Positions 7,749 to 15,821 of a DNA stretch of 64,000 nt are shown piece by piece. The notes beneath the pieces were generated by a model. That model worked only from the letters and a program-made list of their open reading frames with translations. It did not search any database and was not told the DNA's origin. The stretch comes from Palsa-1400 sp036501625 (GTDB lineage: Bacteria; Verrucomicrobiota; Verrucomicrobiia; Limisphaerales; Palsa-1400), in assembly GCA_036501625.1 (NCBI GenBank), contig DASXZY010000008.1, positions 261,416 to 325,415 on the forward strand, given 5' to 3'. How positions within the stretch are numbered: position 1 is the stretch's first letter; each line of letters begins with the position of its first letter. Position numbers and translations under genes: made by a program.

Positions 7749-8941
7749 TCCACTATGTGCATGACACGGATGTTCGATCCTGCCTCGGCCAGACCCGCGC
7801 GGATTTGCAGGATGCAGCCAGGATTGGATGTGACTGCAACATCCGCGCCGGTGCGGAGGATGTTCTCGATTTTGCGGCGCTGAAGACGCTTCGCCATATC
7901 CGGCTCGGTCAGGTTATAAGTGCCGGCGCTGCCGCAACAAACGTCGGCTTCGGGCATGTCAATCAAATTAACGCCCGCGGCCCGAAGCAATTCGCGCGGA
8001 GCCTTGGTGATTCCCTGGGCGTGCGCCAGATGGCAGGCGTCGTGGAACGTCACGCGTTCGCCGTTCGGGCGGGACGCGATTTCACCGCCATCCGCGGCGA
8101 GGAATTCCGCGATGTCTTTGATCTTCCCTCCGAACGCAGCCGCTTCGGGCGAACTCAGCCAGTGGCCATACTCCTTCAAACTTGAGCCGCAACCGGCGGC
8201 GTTCGTGATGATGGCCTGGCAATCCTGGCCCGCAAAGGCCGCGATGTTCACGCGAGCGCAGGCGCGAGCCGCCTCCAGATTGCCGCCGTGCGCAAAAAGG
8301 GCGCCGCAACAGCCTTGGGCGCGAGGCGTGAAGACATCATATCCGGCCGCGTTGAGGAGGCGGACGGTGTTGAGATTAGTGGGGCCGAACATCGCGCTCA
8401 TTACGCAGCCCTCTATAAATCCGACGCAGCCGCGGCGCGGCGCGGTGGCGCGGGACCATTCCGGCAGCGTGGCGGCGCGCGCATCGGCCGGCGCCAGGGC
8501 CAGGGATTCACGGAAAAATCGCGGCAGAATATTTGACAGCCCCGCGGCATTGGCGAGCCGGGCCGGGGCCAGCAGCCATTTCAACCGGGCGGGATGAGGG
8601 AAAATTTTTTCGATCAACACGCGGCGCAACCATCGCTGGGCGGGCGGACGGAGATAATTCTTCTCGACATGGTCGCGGGTGTGCTCAAGCAAATTGCCGT
8701 AGGCCACGCCGCTGGGGCAGGCGGTTTCGCAGGCGCGGCAGCCCAGGCACAAGTCGAAATGGCGCACGACCGCGCTCTCCAGAGGAAGGCGGCCGTCCTG
8801 AACGGCGCGCATGAGATAAATGCGGCCGCGCGGGGAATCGTTTTCGTTGCCGGTTTCCAGATAAGTCGGGCACGAAGAAAGACAAAGGCCGCAATGAATG
8901 CAGGCCAGCGCTTTTTTCTCGTCCAAAAACGGCGCGCTCAT
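7697..8941 (-). CDS. glcF: Glycolate oxidase iron-sulfur subunit
   Basis: This 414-residue protein has two [4Fe-4S] ferredoxin motifs, CIHCGLCLSSCP near residue 14 and CLGCRACETACP near 67. Two C-terminal CCG (heterodisulfide reductase-like) motifs follow, GCCGALFAHGG and CCGSAGTYNL. It passes electrons from the GlcD/GlcE flavoprotein of glycolate oxidase, which converts glycolate to glyoxylate at the membrane. The start overlaps the glcE stop in an ATGA, and the order glcD-glcE-glcF matches known operons. Confidence 0.94.
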   Translation of the reverse strand: MSAPFLDEKKALACIHCGLCLSSCPTYLETGNENDSPRGRIYLMRAVQDGRLPLESAVVRHFDLCLGCRACETACPSGVAYGNLLEHTRDHVEKNYLRPPAQRWLRRVLIEKIFPHPARLKWLLAPARLANAAGLSNILPRFFRESLALAPADARAATLPEWSRATAPRRGCVGFIEGCVMSAMFGPTNLNTVRLLNAAGYDVFTPRAQGCCGALFAHGGNLEAARACARVNIAAFAGQDCQAIITNAAGCGSSLKEYGHWLSSPEAAAFGGKIKDIAEFLAADGGEIASRPNGERVTFHDACHLAHAQGITKAPRELLRAAGVNLIDMPEADVCCGSAGTYNLTEPDMAKRLQRRKIENILRTGADVAVTSNPGCILQIRAGLAEAGSNIRVMHIVDYLCAVIQPPPTTKSPS

Positions 8942-9756
8942 ATTGGCAAAGCCGGCAGAAGCCCGGACGGATCGAAAGCCTCTTTCACACGGCGCATGAG
9001 AGACACCGGCACGTCCGCCTTCGGCATATTCAATGCGCCGCGGCAGTAGATGATGCCGTTGGCGGCGCGCGCCACAAATGCGACACCGCCCAGGCCGGAA
9101 ATGGTTTCAATCAAGCGCGAAGGCAGAACGGAAATTTTTTGCGCCTCGCCATTCCAGAAATTTTTCTCGTAATCCAAATTGGCAGGCTCCGAAAAGCCAA
9201 GCGCGCGCGCGCGGGACAATTGCCAGTCCACGTCTTCCCGCGGGCCGGCCAGCCCCAGGACCAGCACGGCGGGAGAATGCAGGTCGAGCACGGCTGGCTC
9301 CAGCGGCGATTCCAAGACCGCTTCCAGCAGCGCGCCAGCCTCGGCCAGGGAGGCGCAGGTTCTCTTGACAAACTCCTCGCACTCCGGCAGCGGACGCAGT
9401 TTGAATGCCGCTTCCACGATGGGGCCCAATGAGCCGCGCGCGCCGATGAACAGTTTGAGCAAATCATAACCCGCCACGTTTTTGACAACCTTTCCGCCCG
9501 AATGGATTACCCGCCCATCCGCCAGCACAGCCTTCAGGCCGATGGTGAAATCGCGGATGGGGCCATAGCCGCAGCGGCGCGGGCCGCTGATGTCGCGGGC
9601 AAGGGCTTCCGCAACTGTCAACCATTCGGGAGCGGGCGGGTCGAGCGGGAGCCATTGGCCGTTTTTGGCGAGGCGCGCCTGCAACGCGGCGATGGTCATC
9701 TCCCCCGCCACGGTGGCGGTCATGTCAGCGGGGTTGTGTTCGAGGCCGTCGGTCAT
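8938..9756 (-). CDS. glcE: Glycolate oxidase FAD-binding subunit GlcE, short form
   Basis: From ATG 9756, which overlaps the glcD stop as ATGA, the product is 272 residues; typical GlcE is about 350. It starts MTDGLEHNPADMTATVAGEM, so roughly the first 50 residues of the usual FAD-binding half are absent. The central GPRRCGYGPIRDFTIG, GGKVVKNVAGYDLLKLFIGARGSLG segments and the C-terminal FDPSGLLPALP are intact. A longer in-frame start at 9828 adds only a basic sequence running back into glcD and is unlikely to be used. Function is assigned from the operon and the conserved core. Confidence 0.9.
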   Translation of the reverse strand: MTDGLEHNPADMTATVAGEMTIAALQARLAKNGQWLPLDPPAPEWLTVAEALARDISGPRRCGYGPIRDFTIGLKAVLADGRVIHSGGKVVKNVAGYDLLKLFIGARGSLGPIVEAAFKLRPLPECEEFVKRTCASLAEAGALLEAVLESPLEPAVLDLHSPAVLVLGLAGPREDVDWQLSRARALGFSEPANLDYEKNFWNGEAQKISVLPSRLIETISGLGGVAFVARAANGIIYCRGALNMPKADVPVSLMRRVKEAFDPSGLLPALPI

Positions 9757-11210
9757 GCGGCGATTTGTTTTTTCGGCGCGAAATCGCCGCACCGTTTTGA
9801 GCCGGGAAAAACCTTGTGCGGATTGCACCGGCCGGCCGGATCGAAAACGGAACGCAGCGTCCGCATGGCGTCCAGATCGTCCGGCGTAAATTGCTTCTCC
9901 ATGAAATCGATTTTTTCAACGCCGATGCCGTGTTCTCCGGTGACACTGCCGCCGAGTTCGATGCACTTTTCGAGGATGGCGTTGCCAGCGGCCACAGCGC
10001 GGCGCACCTGGTCTGGCTCCCGTTCATCGTAAAGAATGATCGGGTGGATGTTGCCGTCGCCGGCATGGAAGACATTGGGGATGCGCAAGCCGTGCCGGGC
10101 GGAGCAATCGGCGATGAAGCGCATGATTTCCGGGAGTTTGGAGCGCGGCACGACTCCGTCCTGCGTCAGGAAATTGGGGCTGAGCCGGCCAATGGCGCCA
10201 AAAGCGCGCTTGCGCGATTTCCACAAATCCATCCGCTCCTGTTCGCTTTGGGCCAGGCGGACTTCGCGCGCGCGATTTTTCCGGCAGAGATCGGCCGCCT
10301 TTTGCGCCTGGCGGCCAAGGCCGGCGGCCAAGCCGTCCAGTTCCACAATGAGCGCGGCGCCGGCGTCAAGAGGAAATCCAAAATGATACGCCGCTTCGAC
10401 CGCCTGGGTGATGAGGCGGTCCATCATTTCGACGGCCGCAGGAATGATGCCCGCCGCGATGATATCGCTGACCGCCTGGCTGGCGTCATCGACGCTTTCA
10501 AAAATGCCGAGGAACGTCTTGCAGGCTTGCGGCGCGCGCGCCAGCCGCACCAGCGCCTGGGTGACCACGCCAAACATGCCCTCGCTGCCGATAGCCGCGC
10601 CGCGCAGATCATAGCCTTCGGTGTCCTCGCCGCCATCGGGCCGGGCGCCGAGCCAGGCAATTTCCCCATCGGGCAGAACGATTTCAAAGCCCAGCACGTG
10701 ATGGGTGGTGACGCCGTATTTGAGCGTATGCGGGCCGCCTGAATTCATGGCAACATTGCCGCCGATGGTGCAGGCGGACTGGCTGGAAGGATCGGGCGCG
10801 AACAGCAAGCCCATATTCTTGACAGCTTGGGTGACGCGAGCGTTCACGCAACCGGCTTCCACCAGCGCGCGGCGGTTTCGGGCGTCGATGGAAACGATCC
10901 GGTTCATGCGCGAGAGCGCGATCATCACGCCCCCCGCCACCGCCAGCACGGAGCCGCTCAAACTGGTGCCCGCGCCGCGCGGGATTATCGGGACGCTCTC
11001 CTCCGCGCAGGCGCGAACGATGGCCGCCACTTGCGCGGTGTTTCGAGGAAGCGCGACCAGCGCGGGCGGACGCCGCTCCAGCATGTAGGCGTCGCACTCG
11101 TAAACCAGCAATTCATGGGGCTGGTCCACGACGGCATCGGCTCCGGCCGCCGCGCGGATTTTGGCCGCGAGAGCGTCGAGGCGAGGCGGCGGCGAAGTCG
11201 GCAAACTCAT
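9753..11210 (-). CDS. glcD: Glycolate oxidase subunit D (FAD-linked)
   Basis: This 485-residue protein has the full PCMH-type FAD domain, with IIPRGAGTSLSGSVL, DPSSQSACTIGGNVAMNSGG and GYDLRGAAIGSEGMFGVVT. The C-terminal domain contains NVFHAGDGNIHPIILYD and GSVTGEHGIGVEK, which carries the family's metal-binding His and active-site residues. It oxidises glycolate, or possibly D-lactate, since the family is not fully discriminating. With glcE and glcF it makes a three-subunit enzyme. The peroxiredoxin gene ends nine bases upstream and is co-directional. Confidence 0.94.
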   Translation of the reverse strand: MSLPTSPPPRLDALAAKIRAAAGADAVVDQPHELLVYECDAYMLERRPPALVALPRNTAQVAAIVRACAEESVPIIPRGAGTSLSGSVLAVAGGVMIALSRMNRIVSIDARNRRALVEAGCVNARVTQAVKNMGLLFAPDPSSQSACTIGGNVAMNSGGPHTLKYGVTTHHVLGFEIVLPDGEIAWLGARPDGGEDTEGYDLRGAAIGSEGMFGVVTQALVRLARAPQACKTFLGIFESVDDASQAVSDIIAAGIIPAAVEMMDRLITQAVEAAYHFGFPLDAGAALIVELDGLAAGLGRQAQKAADLCRKNRAREVRLAQSEQERMDLWKSRKRAFGAIGRLSPNFLTQDGVVPRSKLPEIMRFIADCSARHGLRIPNVFHAGDGNIHPIILYDEREPDQVRRAVAAGNAILEKCIELGGSVTGEHGIGVEKIDFMEKQFTPDDLDAMRTLRSVFDPAGRCNPHKVFPGSKRCGDFAPKKQIAA

Positions 11211-11219
11211 CGAGAAAGA

Positions 11220-11762
11220 CTAATGGGATGCCTTGCCATGAAGGGCCGCCATGGCATCCGCCAACCCTCTGATGTGCTCGGCCGGACTCGGCGAGTCGGT
11301 TACGCGCAGAACGCGGCCATCCAGGCCGATGACGAAGCTGACGCGGCGGTCCATTTTCAAGTCATCTTTCCGAGCGCCGTAAGCATCGGCGATCATGCCG
11401 TTGGTGTCAGCCAGGAGGGGAAAATCGAGGCCGTATTTGAAGATGAAGTCCTTGTGGGAATCTTTGTCATCGAAACTGACGCCCACGACTTCCACGCCCT
11501 GGCGGTTCAGCTCGGACATATTGTCGCGCAAGCCGCACGCCTCAGCGGTGCAGCCGGCCGTGTCGTCTTTGGGATAGAAATACAAAAAGACCACGCTTTT
11601 TCCGATATGATCGGCGAGTTTCCAATGGCCGCCATCCTGGTCTTCTCCGGAAAAAAGCGGAGCAACCTGGCCTTTTACAACAAGCTGATTGGCGAACACA
11701 GAGAGTGCGCCCGCCAGCGAAGCGGCGCCAATCCAGCAAAGCAAACGTTGGGAAGTTTTCAT
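11220..11762 (-). CDS. Exported peroxiredoxin, Bcp/PrxQ type
   Basis: The 180-residue protein has an N-terminal hydrophobic signal segment (WIGAASLAGALSVFA), then a thioredoxin-fold peroxiredoxin. The sequence TAGCTAEAC holds a peroxidatic Cys71 with a candidate resolving Cys76 five residues later, the PrxQ/Bcp arrangement. FLYFYPKD and VVGVSFDDKDSHKDF support the family. It reduces hydrogen peroxide or organic peroxides with thioredoxin-like donors, probably in the periplasm. Its place just upstream of glcDEF may reflect peroxide made during oxidase activity; that is inference. Confidence 0.9.
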   Translation of the reverse strand: MKTSQRLLCWIGAASLAGALSVFANQLVVKGQVAPLFSGEDQDGGHWKLADHIGKSVVFLYFYPKDDTAGCTAEACGLRDNMSELNRQGVEVVGVSFDDKDSHKDFIFKYGLDFPLLADTNGMIADAYGARKDDLKMDRRVSFVIGLDGRVLRVTDSPSPAEHIRGLADAMAALHGKASH

Positions 11763-12005
11763 GATGTTTATTCCTGAGTCTTAATTAAGCGTTTGGAGGC
11801 GCATTGTCAATCGGGGCCGGGATGGCAGGCGCGCTGGCGCCGGATTTTTTTTCTCGAAAAGCCGTGTTCAGGCGTATTTAGGTGCATTTTACTGCAAGCT
11901 GGCGCGGACCCGGCGCATTTTAGGGCGGGTTTGGCGGACGGGATGGACGGCATTGGACGCGGGAAGCTGCAAGCCCCGACCCGGCGGCGGTTCTTTCTTG
12001 AAATT

Positions 12006-12038
12006 GGCTTGTTCTGGCTTGTTTTTCCGTGTTTTGGC
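12006..12038. repeat. Copy A of a degenerate dispersed motif
   Basis: Bases 12006-12029 match 57466-57489 at 21 of 24 positions. The adjacent exact 12-mer CCGTGTTTTGGC (12027-12038) recurs at 57457-57468. A weaker relative (ttctcgaaaagccgtgttcagg) lies near 11850. The order of units differs between the copies, which suggests tandem degenerate units. Confidence 0.4.
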
Positions 12039-12157
12039 GCCATGAAAAACGCAAGGCTCGCGGAGCTCGCCTCTCGCGCTGTTGGGGCCGCGCGGCTTCG
12101 ATTTCTGAACAATTTTTTGTGTTCACACGCGAATTGTGACAGAAACGCCAAAAACCG

Positions 12158-12178
12158 AAAAACCTACCATAGGTTTTT
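12158..12178. terminator. Hairpin downstream of carB, possibly a terminator
   Basis: AAAAACCTA and TAGGTTTTT form perfect 9-base arms around a CCA loop. The T-rich arm could act in either direction. It lies about 190 bases beyond the carB stop, the only hairpin of this strength seen in the spacer. Confidence 0.4.
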
Positions 12179-12369
12179 GGGCATGTTTTTTTGGGCATGA
12201 CGCCGGGCGCGGAAGTTGTTGCGGGAGAACTTGTCGCACATGGAAAACCCATGAAAACGTGAAAAACGCTGTGCGAAAGCTGCATTTTTCCTGGCCGGGC
12301 AATCCGTTTTTCTGCAAAAGCGGCTAAATTTTTAAGCGCCAGATTTACAAGCCACTGCGACCGTGGTGT

Positions 12370-13878
12370 TTATGAAAGTCGTGTTTTGGCCAATTCTTCC
12401 TCGAAATCGACGATTTCCTTGATTTGCGCCAAAAACCAGCGGTCGATTTTGGTCAGTTGGAATATCTCTTCGATGCTCATCCCAGCGCGCATGGCGTGGC
12501 GGATGAAGAAGATTCGCTCGGCGTTGGGCCGGGCCAGTTTCCGCGTGATGAGGTCGCGCGGCAGAATGTCGCGGTCGCCATACAAGACGCCCTCCACGCG
12601 CCACGGATGCCCGTCGCCGCCCAGACCGGAGCGGCCGATTTCCAGGGAGCGAAGCGCCTTTTGCAATGATTCCTTGAAGGTGCGGCCAATGGCCATGGCC
12701 TCGCCCACCGATTTCATTTGCGTGTTCAAAGTCGGGTCGGCTTGCGGAAATTTTTCAAAGGCGAACCGGGGAATTTTGGTGACGACGTAATCGATGGTCG
12801 GTTCAAAACTGGCGGGGGTTTCGCGAGTGATGTCGTTGCGGATTTCGTCCAGCAAATAGCCGACGGCCAGTTTGGCCGCGATTTTGGCGATGGGAAAGCC
12901 GGTCGCCTTGCTGGCCAGCGCGGAGGAACGGGAGACGCGCGGGTTCATCTCGATGATGACCATGCGCCCGTTGTCCGGGTTGACGGCAAATTGGATGTTC
13001 GAGCCGCCTGTCTCGACGCCGACGGCGCGGATGACCGCGAAGCTGGCATCGCGCATGATCTGATATTCCTTGTCGGTCAGCGTTTGGGTGGGTGCGACGG
13101 TAATGGAATCGCCGGTGTGGACGCCCATGGGATCGAAGTTCTCGATGGAGCAGACGATGACGCAGTTGTCGGCCTTGTCGCGCATGACCTCCATTTCAAA
13201 TTCCTTCCAGCCCAGCAAGGATTCCTCGACCAGAATTTCCGAGACGGGCGAGAGTTCCAAACCGCGCCGGGCCATGACCTCAAATTCCTCGCGATTGTAA
13301 GCGATGCCGCCGCCGGAGCCGCCCAGCGTGTAGGCGGGCCGGATGATAAGCGGGTAGCGGCCGATTTTTTCCGCGACGGCACGCGATTCTTCCACGTTGT
13401 GGGCGGTGCCGCTGACGGGCACGTCCAGGCCGATGGTGAGCATCAATTCCTTGAAAATCTGCCGGTCTTCGCCGCGCTCAATGGCGGCCGCGTTGGCGCC
13501 GACCATTTCGATGCCGTATTGCTCGAGCGTGCCGCGCTTGTAGAGAGCCATGGCGGTGTTGAGGGCGGTCTGGCCGCCGAGCGTCGGCAGCAACACCAAT
13601 TTGCCCTGGGCATCCATGCGCTGCATTTCCTCCACCTCGCGGGCGATGATTTTTTCGACGCAGGCGGGAGTGATCGGCTCGATGTAAGTGCGGTCGGCGA
13701 ATTCCGGGTCGGTCATGATGGTGGCCGGATTGGAATTGACCAGGATGATGCGGTAGCCCTCTTCGCGGAGGGCCTTGCAAGCCTGGGTGCCGGAATAATC
13801 AAATTCACAGGCCTGGCCGATGACGATCGGGCCGGCGCCAATAATTAAAATGGAATGGATGTCAGTGCGTTTGGGCAT
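12370..13878 (-). CDS. carB: Carbamoyl-phosphate synthase large subunit, N-terminal half (split CarB)
   Basis: The 502-residue product is the N-terminal half of CarB: MPKRTDIHSILIIGAGPIVI, the ATP-grasp segment IIRPAYTLGGSGGGIAYN, EMNPRVSRSSALASKATG, and the start of the oligomerisation region (SIEEIFQLTKIDRWFLAQI). It stops there, whereas single-chain CarB is about 1,070 residues. This half makes carboxyphosphate and carbamate from bicarbonate and ammonia. No sequence like the second half follows, so a separate carB2 gene must exist elsewhere if the enzyme works. Split carB genes are known in Aquifex and some methanogens. The gene follows ruvB by four bases and shows no sign of decay. Confidence 0.92.
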   Translation of the reverse strand: MPKRTDIHSILIIGAGPIVIGQACEFDYSGTQACKALREEGYRIILVNSNPATIMTDPEFADRTYIEPITPACVEKIIAREVEEMQRMDAQGKLVLLPTLGGQTALNTAMALYKRGTLEQYGIEMVGANAAAIERGEDRQIFKELMLTIGLDVPVSGTAHNVEESRAVAEKIGRYPLIIRPAYTLGGSGGGIAYNREEFEVMARRGLELSPVSEILVEESLLGWKEFEMEVMRDKADNCVIVCSIENFDPMGVHTGDSITVAPTQTLTDKEYQIMRDASFAVIRAVGVETGGSNIQFAVNPDNGRMVIIEMNPRVSRSSALASKATGFPIAKIAAKLAVGYLLDEIRNDITRETPASFEPTIDYVVTKIPRFAFEKFPQADPTLNTQMKSVGEAMAIGRTFKESLQKALRSLEIGRSGLGGDGHPWRVEGVLYGDRDILPRDLITRKLARPNAERIFFIRHAMRAGMSIEEIFQLTKIDRWFLAQIKEIVDFEEELAKTRLS

Positions 13879-13882
13879 AGCG

Positions 13883-14902
13883 TTACAAAAGACCCCCTTG
13901 TGATCCGCCGCGGGTGGCGAGGCCGAGCTTTTTATAACTCAACTCGGTGGCGACGCGGCCTTGCGGGGTGCGGTTGAGATAGCCTTCCATGATGAGGAAC
14001 GGCTCATAGACTTCTTCCAGCGTGTCCGATTCCTCGCCGACGGCGACCGCCAGCGAATTAAGCCCGACCGGGCCGCCCGCAAATTTGAGGACGATCGTTT
14101 CGAGGATGCGCTTGTCCATTTCATCGAGGCCGTTCTGGTCGATGGCGAGCATGGCCAGGGCCTGGTCGGCCACGGGGACAGTGATGCGGCCGTCGCCGCG
14201 GACTTGGGCGTAATCGCGCACGCGGCGCAAAAGATTGTTGGCGATGCGCGGAGTGCCGCGGCTGCGGCGGGCGATTTCGAGCGCGCCCTGCGTTTCCAGC
14301 GCGACGCCCAGCAAATTGGCGGAACGAAGGAGAATCTGCTGGAGCTGCTCGGCGTGGTAGTAATCAAGGCGTTCGCGAATGCCAAAGCGCGTGAGCAACG
14401 GGGCGGTCAGGAGGCCGCTGCGAGTCGTCGCGCCGATGAGGGTGAAGCGCGGGAGAGTCAAACGCACGCTGCGGGCGTTGGGGCCTTGGTCGATGATGAT
14501 GTCCAGCTTGTAATCCTCCATCGCGGGGTAGAGGTATTCCTCGATGCTCTTTTGCAGGCGGTGGATTTCATCGATGAAAAGAACGTCGCCTTCCTCCAAA
14601 TTGGTCAGCAGGCCGGCCAGGTCGCCTGCTTTTTCAATCGTCGGCCCGCTCGTGCATTTGAGAGCGGATCCCATGCTTTTGGCGATGATGTGGGCCAGGG
14701 TGGTTTTGCCAAGGCCGGGCGGACCGCTGAAAAGCAGATGATCAAGAGCCTCGCCGCGCTGCTTGGCGGCCTGAACGGCGATTTCCAGGCGTTCCTTGAT
14801 GCGGGGCTGGCCGACAAACTCGGAAAAGAGCGAGGGCCGCAGCGTGATTTCCAACGCCGCGTCCGTCTTGGTCAAAACTTCTGAGATGACTCGCTCCGCC
14901 AT
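13883..14902 (-). CDS. ruvB: Holliday junction branch-migration helicase RuvB
   Basis: This 339-residue AAA+ ATPase has RPSLFSEFVGQPRIKERL, Walker A GPPGLGKTTLAHIIA, Walker B FIDEIHRL, sensor I IGATTRSG and the C-terminal winged helix with TPQGRVATELSYKKLGL. RuvB works with RuvA as a hexameric motor moving Holliday junctions during recombination. ruvA and ruvC are not beside it. It probably shares a transcript with carB. Confidence 0.97.
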   Translation of the reverse strand: MAERVISEVLTKTDAALEITLRPSLFSEFVGQPRIKERLEIAVQAAKQRGEALDHLLFSGPPGLGKTTLAHIIAKSMGSALKCTSGPTIEKAGDLAGLLTNLEEGDVLFIDEIHRLQKSIEEYLYPAMEDYKLDIIIDQGPNARSVRLTLPRFTLIGATTRSGLLTAPLLTRFGIRERLDYYHAEQLQQILLRSANLLGVALETQGALEIARRSRGTPRIANNLLRRVRDYAQVRGDGRITVPVADQALAMLAIDQNGLDEMDKRILETIVLKFAGGPVGLNSLAVAVGEESDTLEEVYEPFLIMEGYLNRTPQGRVATELSYKKLGLATRGGSQGGLL

Positions 14903-14993
14903 GCGCGTGGAGGATGGTCAAGGCCGGGAGCAGCGACAAGGGAAATCGAATTTCCCAGGAAAAGCCATCATCTGGGCGGCGGCCTGGCGGCCA

Positions 14994-15356
14994 TCACGCT
15001 TGTGCCAAGGCCGGGGCATGCCGCTTGCGCCCCCGGGTAACTTTGGAACGCGGAAGAAAGCGAATTTCGAGGCTTTGGCCCAATGCGGCCGCAATGCGTT
15101 GCAACATGGTCAATGAATGGCCTTCATAATCGGCATCTTCAAGGCGCGAGATAACAGACTGCCTGGTTCCGATTCTCTGGGCAAGCTGGGACTGCGAGAG
15201 GCCAGCTTTTGCGCGGGCCGCGAAGATCAATTGCGCCACGACAGCATTGACGCGCGCTTCGTCGGTGAGCTGCCGCAACTCGGGGTTGTCCCCGGCCATC
15301 CGGTCGAGAATGGCCAGCGCGTCCATTGTCCTTTTGTTCTCAATCTTCGCTTTCAT
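14994..15356 (-). CDS. HigA-like antitoxin with helix-turn-helix domain
   Basis: Starting at ATG 15356 (MKAKIENKRTMDALAILD), the 120-residue product has an XRE-type helix-turn-helix: AGLSQSQLAQRIGTRQSVISRLED followed by LTMLQRIAAALG. The family neutralises HigB/Gp49-type toxins and represses its own promoter. The same frame runs upstream without a stop into toxin sequence as far as 15599, so a fused protein of 201 residues could be made from a TTG start. No clear Shine-Dalgarno precedes 15356. Confidence 0.75.
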   Translation of the reverse strand: MKAKIENKRTMDALAILDRMAGDNPELRQLTDEARVNAVVAQLIFAARAKAGLSQSQLAQRIGTRQSVISRLEDADYEGHSLTMLQRIAAALGQSLEIRFLPRSKVTRGRKRHAPALAQA

Positions 15357-15635
15357 AGGCGTGGGCTTGCGGATTTGATTTAAACAAAACAAATTCATTC
15401 GTTTGATTGCGCGATCAATGTCAGGCTTCGGAACTTCGTCTTCCTTTGTGAGCGCGTGGGCAAGAACCACCACGTCGCGGCCCTGAAAAACGTAAAGCAT
15501 CCGATATTGGACATGCCCTTGTTTGGCGCGCAGTTCATAAATTCCATCTCGCAAGTAATCGGCGGCCGGCCGCCGCAATTCGGGCCCGAATTGGCTCAAA
15601 AGCTCAATGCGGACTCGACAATGTGTCCATGCCCG
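15357..15635 (-). pseudogene. HigB/Gp49-family toxin missing its N-terminus, in frame with the antitoxin
   Basis: The frame contains the C-terminal two thirds of a phage-derived Gp49/HigB toxin: RIELLSQFGPELRRP, DGIYELRAKQGHVQYRMLYVF, VVLAHALTKEDEVP and IDRAIKRMNLF. Upstream an in-frame TAA at 15636-15638 cuts off the usual first 25-30 residues, and no alternative frame restores them cleanly. The toxin's own stop is lost, so the frame reads on into the antitoxin. The toxin is probably inactive. Confidence 0.65.
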
Positions 15636-15744
15636 TTATTTCGTCTCCAGAAGTTCCTGGAGTCATCTCACAACCGGCGCTTCACCGCCAGCTTCGCAAG
15701 AGAACGCAACATGCGTCTCAGGCATATTTGTACGCCTGCTTGCA

Positions 15745-15762
15745 ATATCACATTTTTGATAT
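15745..15762. promoter_or_regulatory. Short inverted repeat upstream of the dienelactone hydrolase gene
   Basis: ATATCA and TGATAT form perfect six-base arms around a six-base CATTTT loop, about 60 bases before the start codon. It could be an operator or a weak hairpin. The surrounding 200 bases hold toxin remnant sequence and no other gene. Confidence 0.25.
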
Positions 15763-15821
15763 AGGGCGCAACTGAAATTTTTCGGTTGACGCTCGGCGTG
15801 GTTGGATAATCATCCGGCCAT

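Larger units (their letters stand above)
11763..12369. other. 607-base spacer with no convincing gene
   Basis: The short open frames here on both strands show no domain and have implausible compositions (runs of Phe/Cys/Trp or Arg/Lys). The stretch is rich in T and A tracts compared with its neighbours. It contains repeated words around ggcttgtt and ccgtgttttggc and at least one strong hairpin. Part of it (12006-12029) matches 57466-57489 at 21 of 24 bases. It could be the 3' untranslated region of carB, a small RNA, or a degraded dispersed repeat. Confidence 0.6.

Noticed and set aside
11793..12317. Overlapping frames of 60-135 codons on both strands in the carB/peroxiredoxin spacer
   Set aside because: No domain, odd composition, and mutually overlapping; better seen as non-coding.
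12718..13848. 376-codon plus-strand frame opposite carB
   Set aside because: Antisense shadow of a firmly identified gene; composition dominated by Asp, Gly and His.
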